Positions 6,568 through 7,008 of a DNA stretch of 7,008 nucleotides are shown piece by piece. A model generated the notes under the pieces. It saw only the letters and a list, made by a program, of their open reading frames with translations. It made no database searches and was not told the DNA's origin. The position numbers and the translations under genes are program-made. The stretch is from Pseudomonadota bacterium. Lineage in GTDB: Bacteria; Desulfobacterota; Desulfobulbia; Desulfobulbales; Desulfobulbaceae. Position 1 is the stretch's first letter; each line of letters begins with the position of its first letter. The stretch is taken from assembly GCA_009782165.1 (NCBI GenBank), contig WQUH01000070.1:1-7008 (forward strand). Direction: 5' to 3'.

Positions 6568-7008
6568 ATGCTTGCCTATCCCACCATCGATCCGGTGCTG
6601 TTTTCCTTAGGCCCGCTCCAGGTCCGCTGGTACGGCCTGATGTACGTCATCGGCTTCACCGCCGCCTATGCGCTCGTTCTGTACCAGGCCAAACGGTTCG
6701 GCTGGCAGCGGCTGGTCGAGCGGATCGACGATCTGCTTCTGTGGCTGATCCTGGGAGTGGTGCTCGGCGGCCGGCTCGGCTATGTTCTGTTCTACAATCC
6801 GGCCTATTACCTTGCCCACCCGCTGGGCATCCCGGCCATCTGGACCGGCGGCATGTCCTTCCACGGCGCCTGTCTGGCGGCGCTCCTGGCCGGCGTTCTC
6901 TTCTGCCGCCGCGCCGGGCTTGACTTCTGGCAGGCCGCCGACCTGTGCGTTGCCCCCGTGCCCATCGGCCTCTTCTTCGGCCGCTTGGGCAACTTTATCA
7001 ATGGCGAG
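6568..7008 (+). CDS. lgt: Prolipoprotein diacylglyceryl transferase (Lgt), 5' part, truncated by window end
   Basis: Lgt is an inner-membrane enzyme that transfers diacylglycerol from phosphatidylglycerol to the lipobox cysteine of prolipoproteins, the first step of lipoprotein maturation. The visible 147 residues cover about half the usual 260-290. They show the N-terminal IDPVLFSLGPLQVRWYGLMY pattern at 7-26, LGGRLGYVLFYN at 66-77, WTGGMSFHGA at 92-101 with the catalytically important His99 (E. coli H103), and GRLGNFINGE at 138-147 with Arg139 (E. coli R143). Several hydrophobic membrane segments are evident, at about 21-40, 55-75, 97-113 and 126-137. One small deviation is Ala101 where GGMSFHGG is usual. 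It starts 22 bp after the mnmG stop, so it is probably co-transcribed with mnmG. No recognisable ribosome binding site precedes the ATG. The gene continues past the right edge. Confidence 0.97.
   Translation, partial: MLAYPTIDPVLFSLGPLQVRWYGLMYVIGFTAAYALVLYQAKRFGWQRLVERIDDLLLWLILGVVLGGRLGYVLFYNPAYYLAHPLGIPAIWTGGMSFHGACLAALLAGVLFCRRAGLDFWQAADLCVAPVPIGLFFGRLGNFINGE

Noticed and set aside
1..7008. Novel defence, mobile or CRISPR system
   Set aside because: No transposase, integrase, direct-repeat array, toxin-antitoxin pair or tRNA gene is visible; all genes but the methyltransferase are standard housekeeping families.

Overview
The window holds a conserved bacterial housekeeping locus. The genes are for ribosome assembly, RNase P, inner-membrane protein insertion, tRNA wobble modification and lipoprotein maturation. 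There is no sign of a phage, transposon, CRISPR array or defence system. The DNA is GC-rich. YidC has the large periplasmic domain typical of Gram-negative bacteria, and it is followed by a Jag/KhpB gene, which gammaproteobacteria such as E. coli lack next to yidC. This combination, plus the protein style, suggests a Gram-negative bacterium of the former Deltaproteobacteria (Desulfobacterota, perhaps a Desulfobulbus relative). That placement is inference from recalled family patterns, not from a search.

Left half, minus strand (3425 down to 1, running off the left edge): rpmH (ribosomal protein L34), rnpA (RNase P protein), yidD, yidC and jag. All are tightly spaced and read in one direction from a strong-looking sigma70-type promoter at 3600-3629. 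This is the classic rpmH-rnpA-yidD-yidC-jag cluster. In many bacteria mnmE comes next, which would lie beyond position 1. The leader from the predicted transcription start to rpmH is about 168 nt long and contains a GC-rich hairpin followed by a U-run.

Right half, plus strand: a stand-alone class I SAM-dependent methyltransferase of unknown substrate (3657-4484); a 177-bp spacer with a good promoter (perfect TATAAT); mnmG (4662-6545); and the first 147 codons of lgt (6568 to the right edge). The methyltransferase and the rpmH operon are divergent and share a 231-bp intergenic region.

How the genes fit together: rpmH and rnpA supply translation and tRNA maturation. YidD and YidC help insert proteins into the inner membrane. 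Jag is an RNA-binding protein that commonly travels with yidC. MnmG installs the carboxymethylaminomethyl group on wobble U34 of tRNAs together with MnmE. Lgt adds diacylglycerol to prolipoproteins. The unusual points are modest: a TTG start for rnpA directly behind the rpmH stop, the long structured rpmH leader, a perfect hairpin just upstream of the yidC ribosome binding site, a lineage-variable Ala/Pro linker in Jag built on a 9-bp tandem repeat, and the unassigned methyltransferase sitting between two conserved blocks.
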